Source: Paenibacillus sp. FSL R5-0345 (GTDB lineage: Bacteria; Bacillota; Bacilli; Paenibacillales; Paenibacillaceae). Taken from it: a stretch of DNA of 64,000 nt. Where the stretch lies: the NCBI RefSeq assembly GCF_000758585.1, contig NZ_CP009281.1, forward strand, positions 5,456,001 through 5,520,000, given 5' to 3'. Under the pieces are notes generated by a model, which had not been told where the DNA came from, did not search any database, and was given only the letters and a program-made list of their open reading frames with translations. Positions 33,802 through 43,402 of the stretch are shown here, in pieces. Position numbers and translations under genes: made by a program. The first letter of the stretch is position 1; each line of letters begins with the position of its first letter.

Positions 33802-33902
33802 AAGATATCACTTAAATTTAATTCTGTAAATTATTTTCTCTATTTTTTATAAAATAAAATTTATTTCCACCAGAAAAGGTTCATTAATAGAAAAACATTT
33901 TC
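33802..33902 (-). promoter_or_regulatory. nanA promoter with upstream inverted repeats
   Basis: On the minus strand TTTACA (33825-33830) and TATCTT (33802-33807) stand 17 bases apart. Upstream lie AAATAAAATTTATTT (33852-33866, arms of 7 around one base) and GAAAAACATTTTC (33890-33902, arms of 5). These are candidates for the RpiR-type regulator. The remaining bases of the 33753-34282 gap are AT-rich with no gene. Confidence 0.55.
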
Positions 33903-34216
33903 TTTTAAGTGAATTTTCTCAAAAATAAGATCTTATTCCCTATATATAAATAGATTATCGCACTATATATGCGGCCCTAGTTATTATCAGAGTATCACTA
34001 TCTACCGCTTAAAAGTCAGTTCTCCCATTTGGTGCTTATTGGATAATAAGTATAGCTTTTATGGATAATGTTCTATTTATTTGATCCCGCCAAAAATGTC
34101 CTTATCCGGGAGACACTTCTCTTTCAACGGCACACAAAACCTAATTAACACACAATGTTCACTAATAAAACTGTGTTTTTACGGTGGACATATCTTTAAA
34201 AAACTAATATCTATGT

Positions 34217-34235
34217 TATAATGAAAGCGTAATCA
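34217..34235 (+). promoter_or_regulatory. cre-like site overlapping a -10 box
   Basis: ATGAAAGCGTAATCA (34221-34235) fits the catabolite-response consensus WTGNAANCGNWNNCW at every fixed position. It overlaps the end of TATAAT (34217-34222). No good -35 is visible. Binding of CcpA here would repress the small downstream gene; a chance match cannot be excluded. Confidence 0.5.
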
Positions 34236-34282
34236 AAACAATATAAAATATATTGTTTCTTCGCCAAAGGAGGCTGGAGGAA

Positions 34283-34468
34283 ATGCTAGCAGGTCTTAAG
34301 GAACTTAAAAATTGGGTAACGGAAAATTGGAATCCAACGATGAATTCAGGTAATGAGGATTATCAAAAAATGGAATATTCCGTGCAACGTCATTTGCACA
34401 CTCCAAGATCCCCAAAACCACTTACCTATGAAGAAGAAGCTCGTATCAAGACAGTTAAATTCCATTAA
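34283..34468 (+). CDS. Small hypothetical protein (61 aa)
   Basis: A short frame with a very good ribosome site: AAAGGAGG nine bases before the ATG at 34283. It follows a TATAAT box and a cre-like site and is followed by a hairpin with a T run, so it looks like a real monocistronic gene. The protein begins MLAGLKELKNWVTENW, is charged, has no signal peptide or membrane segment, and ends in a proline-rich then Glu/Arg-rich stretch (HTPRSPKPLTYEEEARI). I do not recognise the family. It is the only plus-strand gene between 16.5 and 58.7 kb, divergent from nanA. Confidence 0.65.
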   Translation: MLAGLKELKNWVTENWNPTMNSGNEDYQKMEYSVQRHLHTPRSPKPLTYEEEARIKTVKFH

Positions 34469-34514
34469 TCTCACTACATTTAGATACAGATTGACCCTAT
34501 AATAGAATCTTGTC

Positions 34515-34561
34515 CTAAGGCCGCCAGATCCGGAAGTCATTCCAGTAGAGCGGTCTTTTAT
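34515..34561 (+). terminator. Probable terminator of the small gene
   Basis: AAGGCCGC pairs with GCGGTCTT (one G-U pair), followed by TTTATTAT. It lies about 50 bases past the stop at 34468. The rest of the 34469-34686 gap shows nothing else. Confidence 0.5.
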
Positions 34562-34686
34562 TATGTCTTGAGATTATGTAACGAAAAACCTTTTCCATAT
34601 TGACTCAATTACTTGAATCAAATCCATACCAAAAAACCTCCCTCTCCATGACAGCATCCCATCACTTCGAAAGAGGCTTCCTAGTA

Positions 34687-35970
34687 TCATTTTATCTTAT
34701 ACGACATTTCTTCTTTTTTCTGCAAGTCCGAAAGCTTGACCGTCTGACCTGCGTTCAATCTCGAATGTTCCGACGCGAATGCGATCAAATGGCTCTGCAG
34801 GGATGCCGTCGCCGAGGTCAAGCCTTGCGATGGATTGCTGTCAAATTGACGCACAATCCGCAGGAATGAGCTCACCATACGGTCATCGCCGCCTCCATGA
34901 CCATCGCCTTCCACATTGCAGCCAATCTCAACCTTCTCACCCGATACATAGCGGTACAGCGTGAAGGATCCTTTGTCCATATCCCCGATGATCTCGCCTT
35001 GTGTTCCCATAATTTGAACCCGACGCGTGCCGCTCTGTGTCAGCCCTGACATGATGAACGATGCATTCGCTCCATTCTCGAACTCCATGTTGACTACCTG
35101 GTGATCCACGACATTATTATCGCAGCGATACACGCAGCGACCCCACGGTCCTTCCTTAAGCGCCTTCAAGATTCCCTCTTGCGACAAATCATTCGTCATA
35201 TAGCGTGCCCAAGGGTGTTCCGGAGGCTGAATATATATTTTCATCGCCGAGAAAGCGCATTCCTTCTCAACCTCACAGCCGTTGATACAGCGATCCGCGG
35301 AGCCTTCCGGAGCGTTCTCCGGCCTGAAATGCAGTAATGATCCGTACGAGCTCACGCTTGTACACGGTTGATTCATAAGCCATGAGATGAGATCCAGATC
35401 ATGGCATGATTTGGCCAGGATCATGGGACTCGTCTCCTCCGAATTGCGCCAATTCCCGCGGACATAACTGTGTGTCATATGCAGGTAGCCCACATTTTCG
35501 GTTAATTGAATCGTACCTATCGTTCCGAGTTCACCGTCTTCGATGCATTTTTTGATCCCAGACCAGAACGGGGAATATCGCAGGACATGGGTTACGACGA
35601 GCAGTCGCTTATACCGAAGCGAAGCTTGCTCCAATTCGATGCATTCTTCCATGGAAGGAGACATCGGCTTCTCTAGCATGACATGATAGCCTAGCTCCAT
35701 CGCTTTCATCGCTGGTATATAATGCATCCGATCGAGCGTAGCAATTATCATCACGTCCGCAATTTGACCCTGATCAAATACTTTCTCCCAAGAATTGTAG
35801 ACATGCTCTGGAGCAATTCTATGAATCTCTGCAAATCGATTTCTACGTTCATCATCCGGCTCAGCTACGGCAACAATCTTTAATTCATTCGGAAACTTCT
35901 CCGCGTAGGGCCCATAAATATATCTCCCTCGACTGCCAGCGCCAAGTAATACAGCTGTTAATGTTCTCAA
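34687..35970 (-). CDS. Gfo/Idh/MocA-family NAD(P)-dependent oxidoreductase
   Basis: Oxidoreductase of 427 residues. The N-terminal Rossmann fold starts directly with TAVLLGAGSRGRYIYGPYA and includes the EKP motif in YHVMLEKPMSPSMEE, where the Lys is catalytic in the family. The C-terminal alpha/beta domain (IQLTENVGYLHMTHSYVRG, SCHDLDLISWLM with the catalytic His) follows. The start is TTG at 35970, seven bases after GAGGAGG; an in-frame longer version has no ribosome site and lacks homology. A CEVEKECAFSAM cysteine pair is seen in the middle. It is the last gene of the ABC/two-component operon and probably oxidises or epimerises the imported sugar. Confidence 0.88.
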   Translation of the reverse strand: MRTLTAVLLGAGSRGRYIYGPYAEKFPNELKIVAVAEPDDERRNRFAEIHRIAPEHVYNSWEKVFDQGQIADVMIIATLDRMHYIPAMKAMELGYHVMLEKPMSPSMEECIELEQASLRYKRLLVVTHVLRYSPFWSGIKKCIEDGELGTIGTIQLTENVGYLHMTHSYVRGNWRNSEETSPMILAKSCHDLDLISWLMNQPCTSVSSYGSLLHFRPENAPEGSADRCINGCEVEKECAFSAMKIYIQPPEHPWARYMTNDLSQEGILKALKEGPWGRCVYRCDNNVVDHQVVNMEFENGANASFIMSGLTQSGTRRVQIMGTQGEIIGDMDKGSFTLYRYVSGEKVEIGCNVEGDGHGGGDDRMVSSFLRIVRQFDSNPSQGLTSATASLQSHLIAFASEHSRLNAGQTVKLSDLQKKEEMSYKIK

Positions 35971-36062
35971 GACTATTCCTCCTCTTGCGCACCTAATGTA
36001 CTTCCATTGTAAGGCGGTAGGAACGGAGGCAAAAGAGATCGTTACTGACATTTCATATACTT

Positions 36063-37745
36063 TTATTGACCTTGATTCTGTATATGGGTCCTTGTCATAC
36101 GGAAATCTTGCGGCGTTGTTTCGTTCTGCTTCTTGAAGAAGCGAATAAATGCAAGCGCTGAGTTGTACCCCAGGGCAGCAGCAATTTCATTCACTTTCAT
36201 CGATGTGTTGAGCAGCATATTTTTTGCGATCAGGTTACGATAGTCGTTCACATATTTAGATAACCCTATTCCAGTGATTTGCTTATAAAGCCGGGACAAA
36301 TACGATGGATTCAAGCTCACGTAATCAGCCAGCGCATTTAAGGAAATATCAGTGGAAATATGTTCTTCAATATATCGATGTACCTTATTCACGACCTCTG
36401 TCGGCAATTGCGTACCCCGCAGCGCATTCCATTCGAAGAAGCACTCCGCCATTTGCGAGAAGTATTGAATCAGCTCCGACCATGATGCGGAATCTCCATA
36501 GCGATATAACTTATCCAAATCCATCAGCGTATTGATGTAATCCCGAATTTCCCCATTCTTATGGATATAGAACAGAAAAATAGCTGAAAGCGAATGATAC
36601 AGTTCGATCTTCCGCTCATTCGGCGACTCCTTATCATTCCAAATGAACATTAGTTCGGCATACAGCTTGTTGAATTGCTCCCGATGATTATTCTCGAGAC
36701 AAGACATCAGCAATTGAACACGGGCGTGATAGAAGGCATCGTGGTAGTTCCCACTCAGATCACCGTTCACTTCTCTTTGAATGTCTTTATCAGTCAATAT
36801 GACCTCATTAAATAATCCATGTCCTTGTACCAGGCCGTATTTGATCGAGTGGAACCGATCAGATATGTTATCCCATGTCGTTGCTTCACTTCCAAGAAGG
36901 AAAGAAACCGATAAACTCAGCAACCTCTTGCAATTTCCCTGCACAGTCTCCAGAATACCGCTCGTATACCGATGAGCTCTGATCCAATCCTGATCCCCAT
37001 ATTCGATAGACGATCCATCCGGGATTTTCGGTTGAATCATCCAGACGATTTTGGATAACTCGAATACAACGGAATAACATCTGACCTGCGTGGACAAATA
37101 CTCATCGCAAATGTTCTGTACGGCGTAAGTCAACAATGCTTTATCCGGCGTCGTGAACATTTCTTTCCATGCGTCTACCCTGCCTATGAGCAAGTAAACC
37201 GGCAATGTCGCATCAAGCCGGATATCGATTTCTTTGAACGCCTGCTTTAATTGGCTATCCGATACATGCTTGCCTTGAAAGAGCTCCCACACATACTCTT
37301 TTTGCAGGGAGGGCAATGCCAGTCTCATTTTGGATTGCGCTCTAGCGATCATCTGTTCTTGGTTATTTTCTTCTTCAATTTTCTCAATCGCCCGTTCTAC
37401 GGACTGAATAATTTTCTCATCACTTTCGACCTTCAGAATATAATCGAACCCACCGTACGTAATTGCGCTCTTTGCATAATGAAAATCATTATATCCTGTT
37501 AAGAAAATAACTTTGCAGGCCGGCCACTGGGATTTGATTTCCCGAAGCAATTCAATCCCTTCCAGTCCAGGCATCTTAATGTCGGAAATCACGATATCAA
37601 TACGATGATGAGAAAGTACCTCCAGTGCTTCTTCACCTGAATATGCCTTCATAACCTCGAGTTGCAAATGATCGGTCTCATTGAATAGCTCCAGAAGACC
37701 ATCGACAATAATGGGAAGATCATCGACGATTAGCAGTCGGTACAT
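36063..37745 (-). CDS. YesN-type response regulator with AraC domain
   Basis: Response regulator of 560 residues. Receiver domain about 1-120 with acidic VDDLP and phospho-acceptor Asp55 (IVISDIKMPG). A long variable middle of some 320 residues follows. The C-terminal AraC-type double helix-turn-helix reads LNALADYVSLNPSYLSRLYK and IAAALGYNSALAFIRFFKK. It begins 13 bases after the kinase stop. It should be phosphorylated by the kinase encoded just upstream and regulate the permease/lipoprotein genes of this same transcript or their promoter near 43.1 kb. Confidence 0.92.
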   Translation of the reverse strand: MYRLLIVDDLPIIVDGLLELFNETDHLQLEVMKAYSGEEALEVLSHHRIDIVISDIKMPGLEGIELLREIKSQWPACKVIFLTGYNDFHYAKSAITYGGFDYILKVESDEKIIQSVERAIEKIEEENNQEQMIARAQSKMRLALPSLQKEYVWELFQGKHVSDSQLKQAFKEIDIRLDATLPVYLLIGRVDAWKEMFTTPDKALLTYAVQNICDEYLSTQVRCYSVVFELSKIVWMIQPKIPDGSSIEYGDQDWIRAHRYTSGILETVQGNCKRLLSLSVSFLLGSEATTWDNISDRFHSIKYGLVQGHGLFNEVILTDKDIQREVNGDLSGNYHDAFYHARVQLLMSCLENNHREQFNKLYAELMFIWNDKESPNERKIELYHSLSAIFLFYIHKNGEIRDYINTLMDLDKLYRYGDSASWSELIQYFSQMAECFFEWNALRGTQLPTEVVNKVHRYIEEHISTDISLNALADYVSLNPSYLSRLYKQITGIGLSKYVNDYRNLIAKNMLLNTSMKVNEIAAALGYNSALAFIRFFKKQNETTPQDFRMTRTHIQNQGQ

Positions 37746-37758
37746 GCTGATTCCTCCT

Positions 37759-39492
37759 CTAGTTCGTGCTCAGATTGATTTTTACTTGAAGTCCACCAAG
37801 AGCAGAACGTGACACGGTAATGCCATATTCCTCACCGTACCGCAGTTGTATTCTGCGATGCACATTTATGATTCCGGTTGTTTCCTCCATCCGAATCGTG
37901 GATTGACGCAGTCGCTTCTGAAGCTGTTCGATCTCCGCATCGGAGATGCTTCGGCCATTATCTTCGACATAGATGGAGAATACATCGCCCACCCGCTCAC
38001 AATGAACCCATAGCTCACCCTGCTGAATCATATTGCCCAAGGCATGCTTATAAGCATTTTCGATGATCGGCTGCAGAATCAGCCTCGGCACGAAGAGATC
38101 GGGAACATCACCTTCGAACTTGACTTGAATACGATCTCCGTAACATATGGTTTGCATGTCTACATACGTGCGAGAATGATTGACCTCCAGCCCCAGCGGA
38201 ATATCATCCTCGTCATCGCGAGTAATAAACTGAAAATATTGTCCGATGTACAGGCAGAATTGATAAGCCTTTTCCTTCTGATTCTCAGATTTAATTAACC
38301 GGCACAATACAAAAAAACAATTATATAAAAAATGAGGATTAATTTGCGATTGTAATCGTTTCAGCTCGGAACGCTGGTTCCTGATTTGCTGCTCGTAATT
38401 TTCCTCGATTAGTGTTTTCAAGGATCGGATCGTATTATTAAAAGCTTGGTACAAATACCCGAACTCATCAGCTCCACGATCGATCACGATCGGTTCCAGC
38501 CTATTCTGCTGAACGCGCCGAAAGGAATGCACAAGTTTCATTAATGGCCGATAGATAAATCGTAATAGAAAGTAAGAGAAGAAAACGACAATACCCACAG
38601 CTAGCGCGCAAGCCCACCAGAACAATGTTCGATAGATCTCAAGAGAACCCAAAATCGTCTCTTCGGGAATGCACATAATCGAATAGGAATTCCAGAGACT
38701 GGAGTATTTATATACCGTAAGAAACCGTTTACCATTATACATAATCGTTTCGTATCCTTCGTTTTTTTGCAATTCCCGCTTATCTGCAGCGAAGGATTTC
38801 ATTTGTTCCAGCAGTTCCGGATCCATGTTACTCTCGATCTCCCAACCACGTTCCAGATTGAGCAATACGCTCTGTCCACCACGCGAGCTGCCGATTTGAG
38901 ATAACGTTTCTCTGATTTTGGTAGTCGATAATTCAACCGCTACGATATAAATCGGATTTTTAACGGTATTAATGGGATATTGCATGGAAATAAATAACCG
39001 ATCGTTCCAGTAAATGAAAGGTTCTTCGTATAATCTCTTGTTTTGCTGCATAGAAGCATATTCCTGCTTATTCATCGAGGTTTCAAATTTATTGCTAAGA
39101 ATCGTTCGGTCGATAAGAGGGATATACGCCCTTGCTTCTTGAATAAATGGACTTGAGTTCTTCATCAATTCAAGCCGTCTTTGGATATCTAATATTTTTT
39201 GCGCACGATCGTAATAACTCATGTAATTGCCTGTAGTTGCTATTTCCATCAAGTCTTTGTCCATCACATAGTTCGGCAAATAACGGCTGATCCGGTCTGC
39301 TTCCTTGTCTAGTGAATCCAGATAGAAGCGAGTCGTATTTAGAATTGACTCGGAAATTTCACTCCGAATATTGTCCGAGCCCTTCTCATTAATCAACCAG
39401 GTAATCGCCATGAGCGGAAACAAGGCTGCCAGAAAGGCAGCCATTATTTTCTGGAATATAGAGGAATCTTTAATCAAGAATCGGATTTTCAT
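37759..39492 (-). CDS. YesM-type sensor histidine kinase
   Basis: Membrane sensor kinase of 577 residues. First transmembrane segment near 13-33, extracellular domain of about 250 residues, second transmembrane segment near 285-310, HAMP, His_kinase motif QINPHFLYNCFFVLCRL, and HATPase domain with LQPIIENAYKHALGN. One oddity is the G1 box, VEDNGRSISDAE, in which the second Gly of DNGxG is Ser; the neighbouring kinase genes at 6.1 kb keep Gly. Activity may still be present. It probably senses the sugar handled by the ABC genes directly upstream in the operon. Confidence 0.9.
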   Translation of the reverse strand: MKIRFLIKDSSIFQKIMAAFLAALFPLMAITWLINEKGSDNIRSEISESILNTTRFYLDSLDKEADRISRYLPNYVMDKDLMEIATTGNYMSYYDRAQKILDIQRRLELMKNSSPFIQEARAYIPLIDRTILSNKFETSMNKQEYASMQQNKRLYEEPFIYWNDRLFISMQYPINTVKNPIYIVAVELSTTKIRETLSQIGSSRGGQSVLLNLERGWEIESNMDPELLEQMKSFAADKRELQKNEGYETIMYNGKRFLTVYKYSSLWNSYSIMCIPEETILGSLEIYRTLFWWACALAVGIVVFFSYFLLRFIYRPLMKLVHSFRRVQQNRLEPIVIDRGADEFGYLYQAFNNTIRSLKTLIEENYEQQIRNQRSELKRLQSQINPHFLYNCFFVLCRLIKSENQKEKAYQFCLYIGQYFQFITRDDEDDIPLGLEVNHSRTYVDMQTICYGDRIQVKFEGDVPDLFVPRLILQPIIENAYKHALGNMIQQGELWVHCERVGDVFSIYVEDNGRSISDAEIEQLQKRLRQSTIRMEETTGIINVHRRIQLRYGEEYGITVSRSALGGLQVKINLSTN

Positions 39493-39537
39493 CGTTTGTT
39501 CTCCTGCAATGCAATGTCTTAGTTTGAGTGCCCTATT

Positions 39538-40422
39538 TTATTCTTTGACACTCCCCATCACAATTCCTTTAATGAAGAACCGCTGCAAGAACGGATACAC
39601 GATTAGAATCGGAAATGCTGCTACGAAAATTTGAGCGGCTCTGCTCGTACGATCGGACAATTTGAGCATTAATTCTGCCCTCTCAGGTTTAATAAAGCGG
39701 AAATCCATTTTGATAATGATCGTCTGCAGGAAGGTCTGCAGCGGATAATTCTCGGGATGATTCATGTAAATCATACCGTCAAACCAGCTATTCCAATGCC
39801 CCACCATGGTGAAAAGACCTGTCGTTGCCAATGCCGGCAACGATAGCGGCACATATATTTTCCATAAGGTAGTAAATTGACCCGCCCCATCGAGCAGCGA
39901 AGATTCCTCAAGTTCTTTGGGCAGACTGCGATAGAAATTCAGCAGCAGAATAACGTTGAACACCGTGACCGCTCCTGGCAGGACCAAAGCCCAGATCGTA
40001 TCGAGCATCCCAAGGTTCTTCACGGTTAAATAGTTTGGAATAAGCCCGCCACTGAATAAAATCGTGAATACGAAGAACCATGAATAGAAGGTCCGCAGCC
40101 GAAATTGGCGAGAATCTTTGGATAATGGATAGGCCGTGATAATCGTCAGGAACATGCTGATTGTCGTTCCCATAAGGACCCGCTGAATCGATACCCAGAA
40201 TGCACGTAAATATTCAGGTTTTCCAAATACGTTAGCATAAGCAGCCGTTGTGAATTCAACTGGCCACAGGATGACTTTTCCGGCGGATGCTGCCTGCCCG
40301 GAGCTGAACGAGAGCGCCAAAATATGAATAATAGGCATGAGGCATAACAAAGATACGGATGCCAGAGAAATGAAATTACATATCAAAAACAATTTCCTTC
40401 CGAATGATCTGTTAGTACGCAC
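39538..40422 (-). CDS. CUT1 ABC transporter permease (LplC/YtcP type)
   Basis: Permease of 294 residues with six transmembrane segments, belonging to the LplC/YtcP group. The EAA-like loop reads LEESSLLDGAGQFTTLWKIY, and the C-terminus FFIKGIVMGSVKE is typical. It starts at GTG behind AGAAGGGAGATACATC. It pairs with the LplB-type permease upstream. In Bacillus and Paenibacillus this group imports large plant-derived oligosaccharides, such as rhamnogalacturonan fragments, but many relatives have other substrates. No ATPase is present in the operon. Confidence 0.88.
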   Translation of the reverse strand: MRTNRSFGRKLFLICNFISLASVSLLCLMPIIHILALSFSSGQAASAGKVILWPVEFTTAAYANVFGKPEYLRAFWVSIQRVLMGTTISMFLTIITAYPLSKDSRQFRLRTFYSWFFVFTILFSGGLIPNYLTVKNLGMLDTIWALVLPGAVTVFNVILLLNFYRSLPKELEESSLLDGAGQFTTLWKIYVPLSLPALATTGLFTMVGHWNSWFDGMIYMNHPENYPLQTFLQTIIIKMDFRFIKPERAELMLKLSDRTSRAAQIFVAAFPILIVYPFLQRFFIKGIVMGSVKE

Positions 40423-40456
40423 GATGTATCTCCCTTCTGGATTACCGACGATTGCA

Positions 40457-41362
40457 TTAGAAAATGCGGTAATTCGCTACACGATAGGCTAAGATATAGG
40501 ACATAGATACGAATACGAAAGAGATGACTGATTTCAGTAGTCCTACGGCCGTAGCGAAACCGAACTGTGCTTGCTCAATCCCCATACGATATACGAAGGT
40601 ATCGATAATATCCGCGCTCTCATAGACCGGAGGACTGTATAGATTGAAGATTTGATCAAATCCGGCATTCAGTACATTCCCGATACTAAGCGTAAACATG
40701 AGAACGATAATAGGAAGCATCCCCGGCAGCGTCACATGTAACGTCTGCTTAAAGCGTCCTGCGCCGTCGATCTCCGCTGCCTCGTACAGTGACGGATTAA
40801 TACCGGTAAGCGCAGCCAGATAGACAATCGTACCAAATCCGAACTCTTTCCATACATCCGATATGACCATGACATAAGGGAACCATTTATTGTCTCCCAG
40901 GAAAAAAACAGGGTCGATACCAAACAAGCCAAGCACTTGATTGAGAATACCGGAAGATGGAGACAATACATCGATTAGAATACCGCTTAACAAGACCCAT
41001 GATAGAAAATGCGGCAAGTACACGAGTGTCTGGAAGGTCCGTTTGACCCATTCTTTCCGCAGCTCATTCAGCAGTATCGCTATGGTGACCGGAACGACCA
41101 TGCCTGCTACAATTTTCATCACCGCAATGTATACTGTATTGAAGAATATCCGGCCGATATCGGGGTAATCCATCAGTAACTGAAAGTTTTTAAGACCAAT
41201 AAATGGTGAGCCGAACAACCCTTTATTCGGTACGTATTTCTGAAAGGCCATCGTAATGCCGGCCATCGGGATATAACTGAAGATGAGGACCAATACGATC
41301 CCAGGAACCAACATCAAGTGAAGCGGCCACTCCCTTTTCCACATACGCGTTAATACATTCAT
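40457..41362 (-). CDS. CUT1 ABC transporter permease (LplB/YteP type)
   Basis: Permease of 301 residues of the LplB/YteP group. The N-terminal WKREWPLHLMLVPGIVLVLIF and the EAA loop LYEAAEIDGAGRFKQTLHVT are typical, as is the ending SMSYILAYRVANYRIF. The ATG at 41362 lies five bases after AGGTGG; the GTG at 41371 overlaps that ribosome site and is rejected. It works with the lipoprotein and the LplC-type permease of the same operon. Confidence 0.88.
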   Translation of the reverse strand: MNVLTRMWKREWPLHLMLVPGIVLVLIFSYIPMAGITMAFQKYVPNKGLFGSPFIGLKNFQLLMDYPDIGRIFFNTVYIAVMKIVAGMVVPVTIAILLNELRKEWVKRTFQTLVYLPHFLSWVLLSGILIDVLSPSSGILNQVLGLFGIDPVFFLGDNKWFPYVMVISDVWKEFGFGTIVYLAALTGINPSLYEAAEIDGAGRFKQTLHVTLPGMLPIIVLMFTLSIGNVLNAGFDQIFNLYSPPVYESADIIDTFVYRMGIEQAQFGFATAVGLLKSVISFVFVSMSYILAYRVANYRIF

Positions 41363-41451
41363 GCCATCCACCTCGCTATAGGACTAAAAATGAAGAACTA
41401 GGTTAAAGAAAAGAGAGGTCGTTTGTGTCCAACCCCTCGATTCTCCTGCTA

Positions 41452-43104
41452 TCATTGTTTGTTAGTCGCGTACCATTCATTGACTTCTTTGGTCATTTCG
41501 TCGCCGCCAAGCTTTTTCCACTCTTCCACGAATTTATCGAATTCATCCACGGATACTTGATTCATCATAATCTTGAAGTATACTTCATCCCGCTTCTTCT
41601 TCAGGATTTCTTGTCGATCTGCCATGGTTGGAGTCGGTGCACCGTAGAATTTGTTCTGTAAGTACTGTTTATTGTTCTGAATTTCTGGAACAAGTGAATA
41701 TGCGCCTTTTGGGCCTGAAATCAGATATTCCCACCACATGTTGATATCGGTACCGTCAACATACTTCATGGCACGCTCGTAACGAGTTTTTTGATCTTTC
41801 GTCTCCAAAATGCTCTCGTCTTTATTCTCAATCGCTTTTGGCAATATTTCACCGTTATTATCCTTTTGTTTACCAACACGAAGCGGGCTTAGAAGCCAGT
41901 AGTTGTTGCCTTTCTCCTTCAGGTCTTTACCATACTCATACACTTTCTGTTCTGGCGTCGGATGATTATCCACGACAATCCAATGGTTCAGCAATTTAAT
42001 AACGCCTTCCGGATGCTTCGCTTGCTTGGAGATAACATAATATTCGTCAACACCCAAACCTATCTGCGATAGTGCAGGTTCGCTATCCACCGATGGAATC
42101 GGGAATACGCCCCACTCTTGTACGACTTTACCATCCTTTACTGCGCCTTTAGCGAGCTGAGCCGGTACCCAAGACTGGCCGTATACGATACCTGCGTTGT
42201 TGTTATAGAGGAGCTCTGCTGCTTTCTCCACATCTTTAACGACGAACTCAGGATCAATTAATCCTTTCTTGAACATTTCCTGCAGCGCCTTAAGTGCGTC
42301 TTTCACTTGAGGCTGAATGTCACTGTTGACCAAATTGCCATTTCCGTCTTCCATCCAAAGATTTTCATAAGCATGGTAACTATTCAAGAATGCTATTAGT
42401 CCTGTAACAGCTGTGGACTGGTTGTTAAATGGATCTTTGCTAATTACAATTCCATACGGTTTCCCAGTGCCGCCTGGATCTTTTGTTTTGAACGCTTCGG
42501 CGATCGTCAAGAGATCTGCCATCGTCTTCGGTTCCGGCAGGTTCAATTTCTTCAGCCAGTCCGTGCGTACATAGAGGAACTGATACTGGTACGGATTATA
42601 AGAACTTGGAATCCCCATGAGTTTACCGTCGAAAGTGGCGGTCTTCAGTTGCATTCCGCCATCCATCGACAAGAATTTCTTCGTCTCATCCGTCGCATTC
42701 TTGTCATATACGTCCGTGATATCCATAATCATATCCGCTTCGGTCAGCTCTTTCAGCTGTGTAGCATTAACCTTCATGAAGTCCGGAAGATCATTGGAGG
42801 CGATGGACATCTTCACTTTTTCCTTGAATTGAACGTCATCGGCGGACACCCATTTATTCGTGAGCTTCACACCGATATCTTTCTCATACGCATCATAGAC
42901 CGAGTTCTTCTCGAAGCTTTCGCCCTCATCGAATTTGAGATACTGATCGCTTGCCGAAACTGTTGAAACTTCAATCACTTCATTTTTTTGTTCCACAGGT
43001 GTCTCAGGCTGCTTCTCCCCTTCATTTGTGGTTTTGCCGCATGCCGTGATAGTTAAACTTAGGATCAATGCGACGACCAGAAGTATTCTACTTTTTTTCT
43101 TCAT
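41452..43104 (-). CDS. LplA-type oligosaccharide-binding lipoprotein
   Basis: Extracellular lipoprotein of 550 residues, of the large SBP type that accompanies LplB/LplC permeases. The signal peptide ends in the lipobox TITAC. Recognisable parts are MSIASNDLPDFMKVNATQLK, YQFLYVRTDWLKKLNLPEPK and NAGIVYGQSWVPAQL, then the late GVDEYYVISKQAKHPEG. I start at the ATG at 43104, four bases after GGAGGGG. It heads the operon that continues with two permeases, kinase, response regulator and oxidoreductase. The ligand is unknown; oligosaccharide is inferred from family size. Confidence 0.9.
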   Translation of the reverse strand: MKKKSRILLVVALILSLTITACGKTTNEGEKQPETPVEQKNEVIEVSTVSASDQYLKFDEGESFEKNSVYDAYEKDIGVKLTNKWVSADDVQFKEKVKMSIASNDLPDFMKVNATQLKELTEADMIMDITDVYDKNATDETKKFLSMDGGMQLKTATFDGKLMGIPSSYNPYQYQFLYVRTDWLKKLNLPEPKTMADLLTIAEAFKTKDPGGTGKPYGIVISKDPFNNQSTAVTGLIAFLNSYHAYENLWMEDGNGNLVNSDIQPQVKDALKALQEMFKKGLIDPEFVVKDVEKAAELLYNNNAGIVYGQSWVPAQLAKGAVKDGKVVQEWGVFPIPSVDSEPALSQIGLGVDEYYVISKQAKHPEGVIKLLNHWIVVDNHPTPEQKVYEYGKDLKEKGNNYWLLSPLRVGKQKDNNGEILPKAIENKDESILETKDQKTRYERAMKYVDGTDINMWWEYLISGPKGAYSLVPEIQNNKQYLQNKFYGAPTPTMADRQEILKKKRDEVYFKIMMNQVSVDEFDKFVEEWKKLGGDEMTKEVNEWYATNKQ

Positions 43105-43265
43105 ATTACCCCTCCACATAGTCTAAAATAGGTCGTGCATCTGCTTCATGCAGCTTCTCTTCCTAGTTCTAGTATAGGAAAGAGAATGGCCCCCATCTAT
43201 ATACTAGTCTTTACTTTCGTATACACCTCTTGACTACCGTCAGGCTTGCCCCTAGAACGCACAAG

Positions 43266-43305
43266 AGAGGGGGAGTCTCCCCTAGGTTAGGTTGACTCCC
43301 CCTTC
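43266..43305 (-). terminator. GC-rich hairpin downstream of the APH-like gene
   Basis: AGGGGGAGTC (43268-43277) pairs perfectly with GACTCCCCCT (43294-43303). It lies between the phosphotransferase gene and the lipoprotein operon. The T run on the minus side is weak. The stretch 43306-43402 also holds a 40-codon minus-strand open frame that may be a gene remnant. Confidence 0.55.
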
Positions 43306-43402
43306 GCTTCATTGAAACGTTACCGTGTAACAACTCGAATATTCAGCTCCCACGATATTTGACAAGAGCTGATGCGCCGCTTCTTGCTTCATTTTCAATT
43401 CT

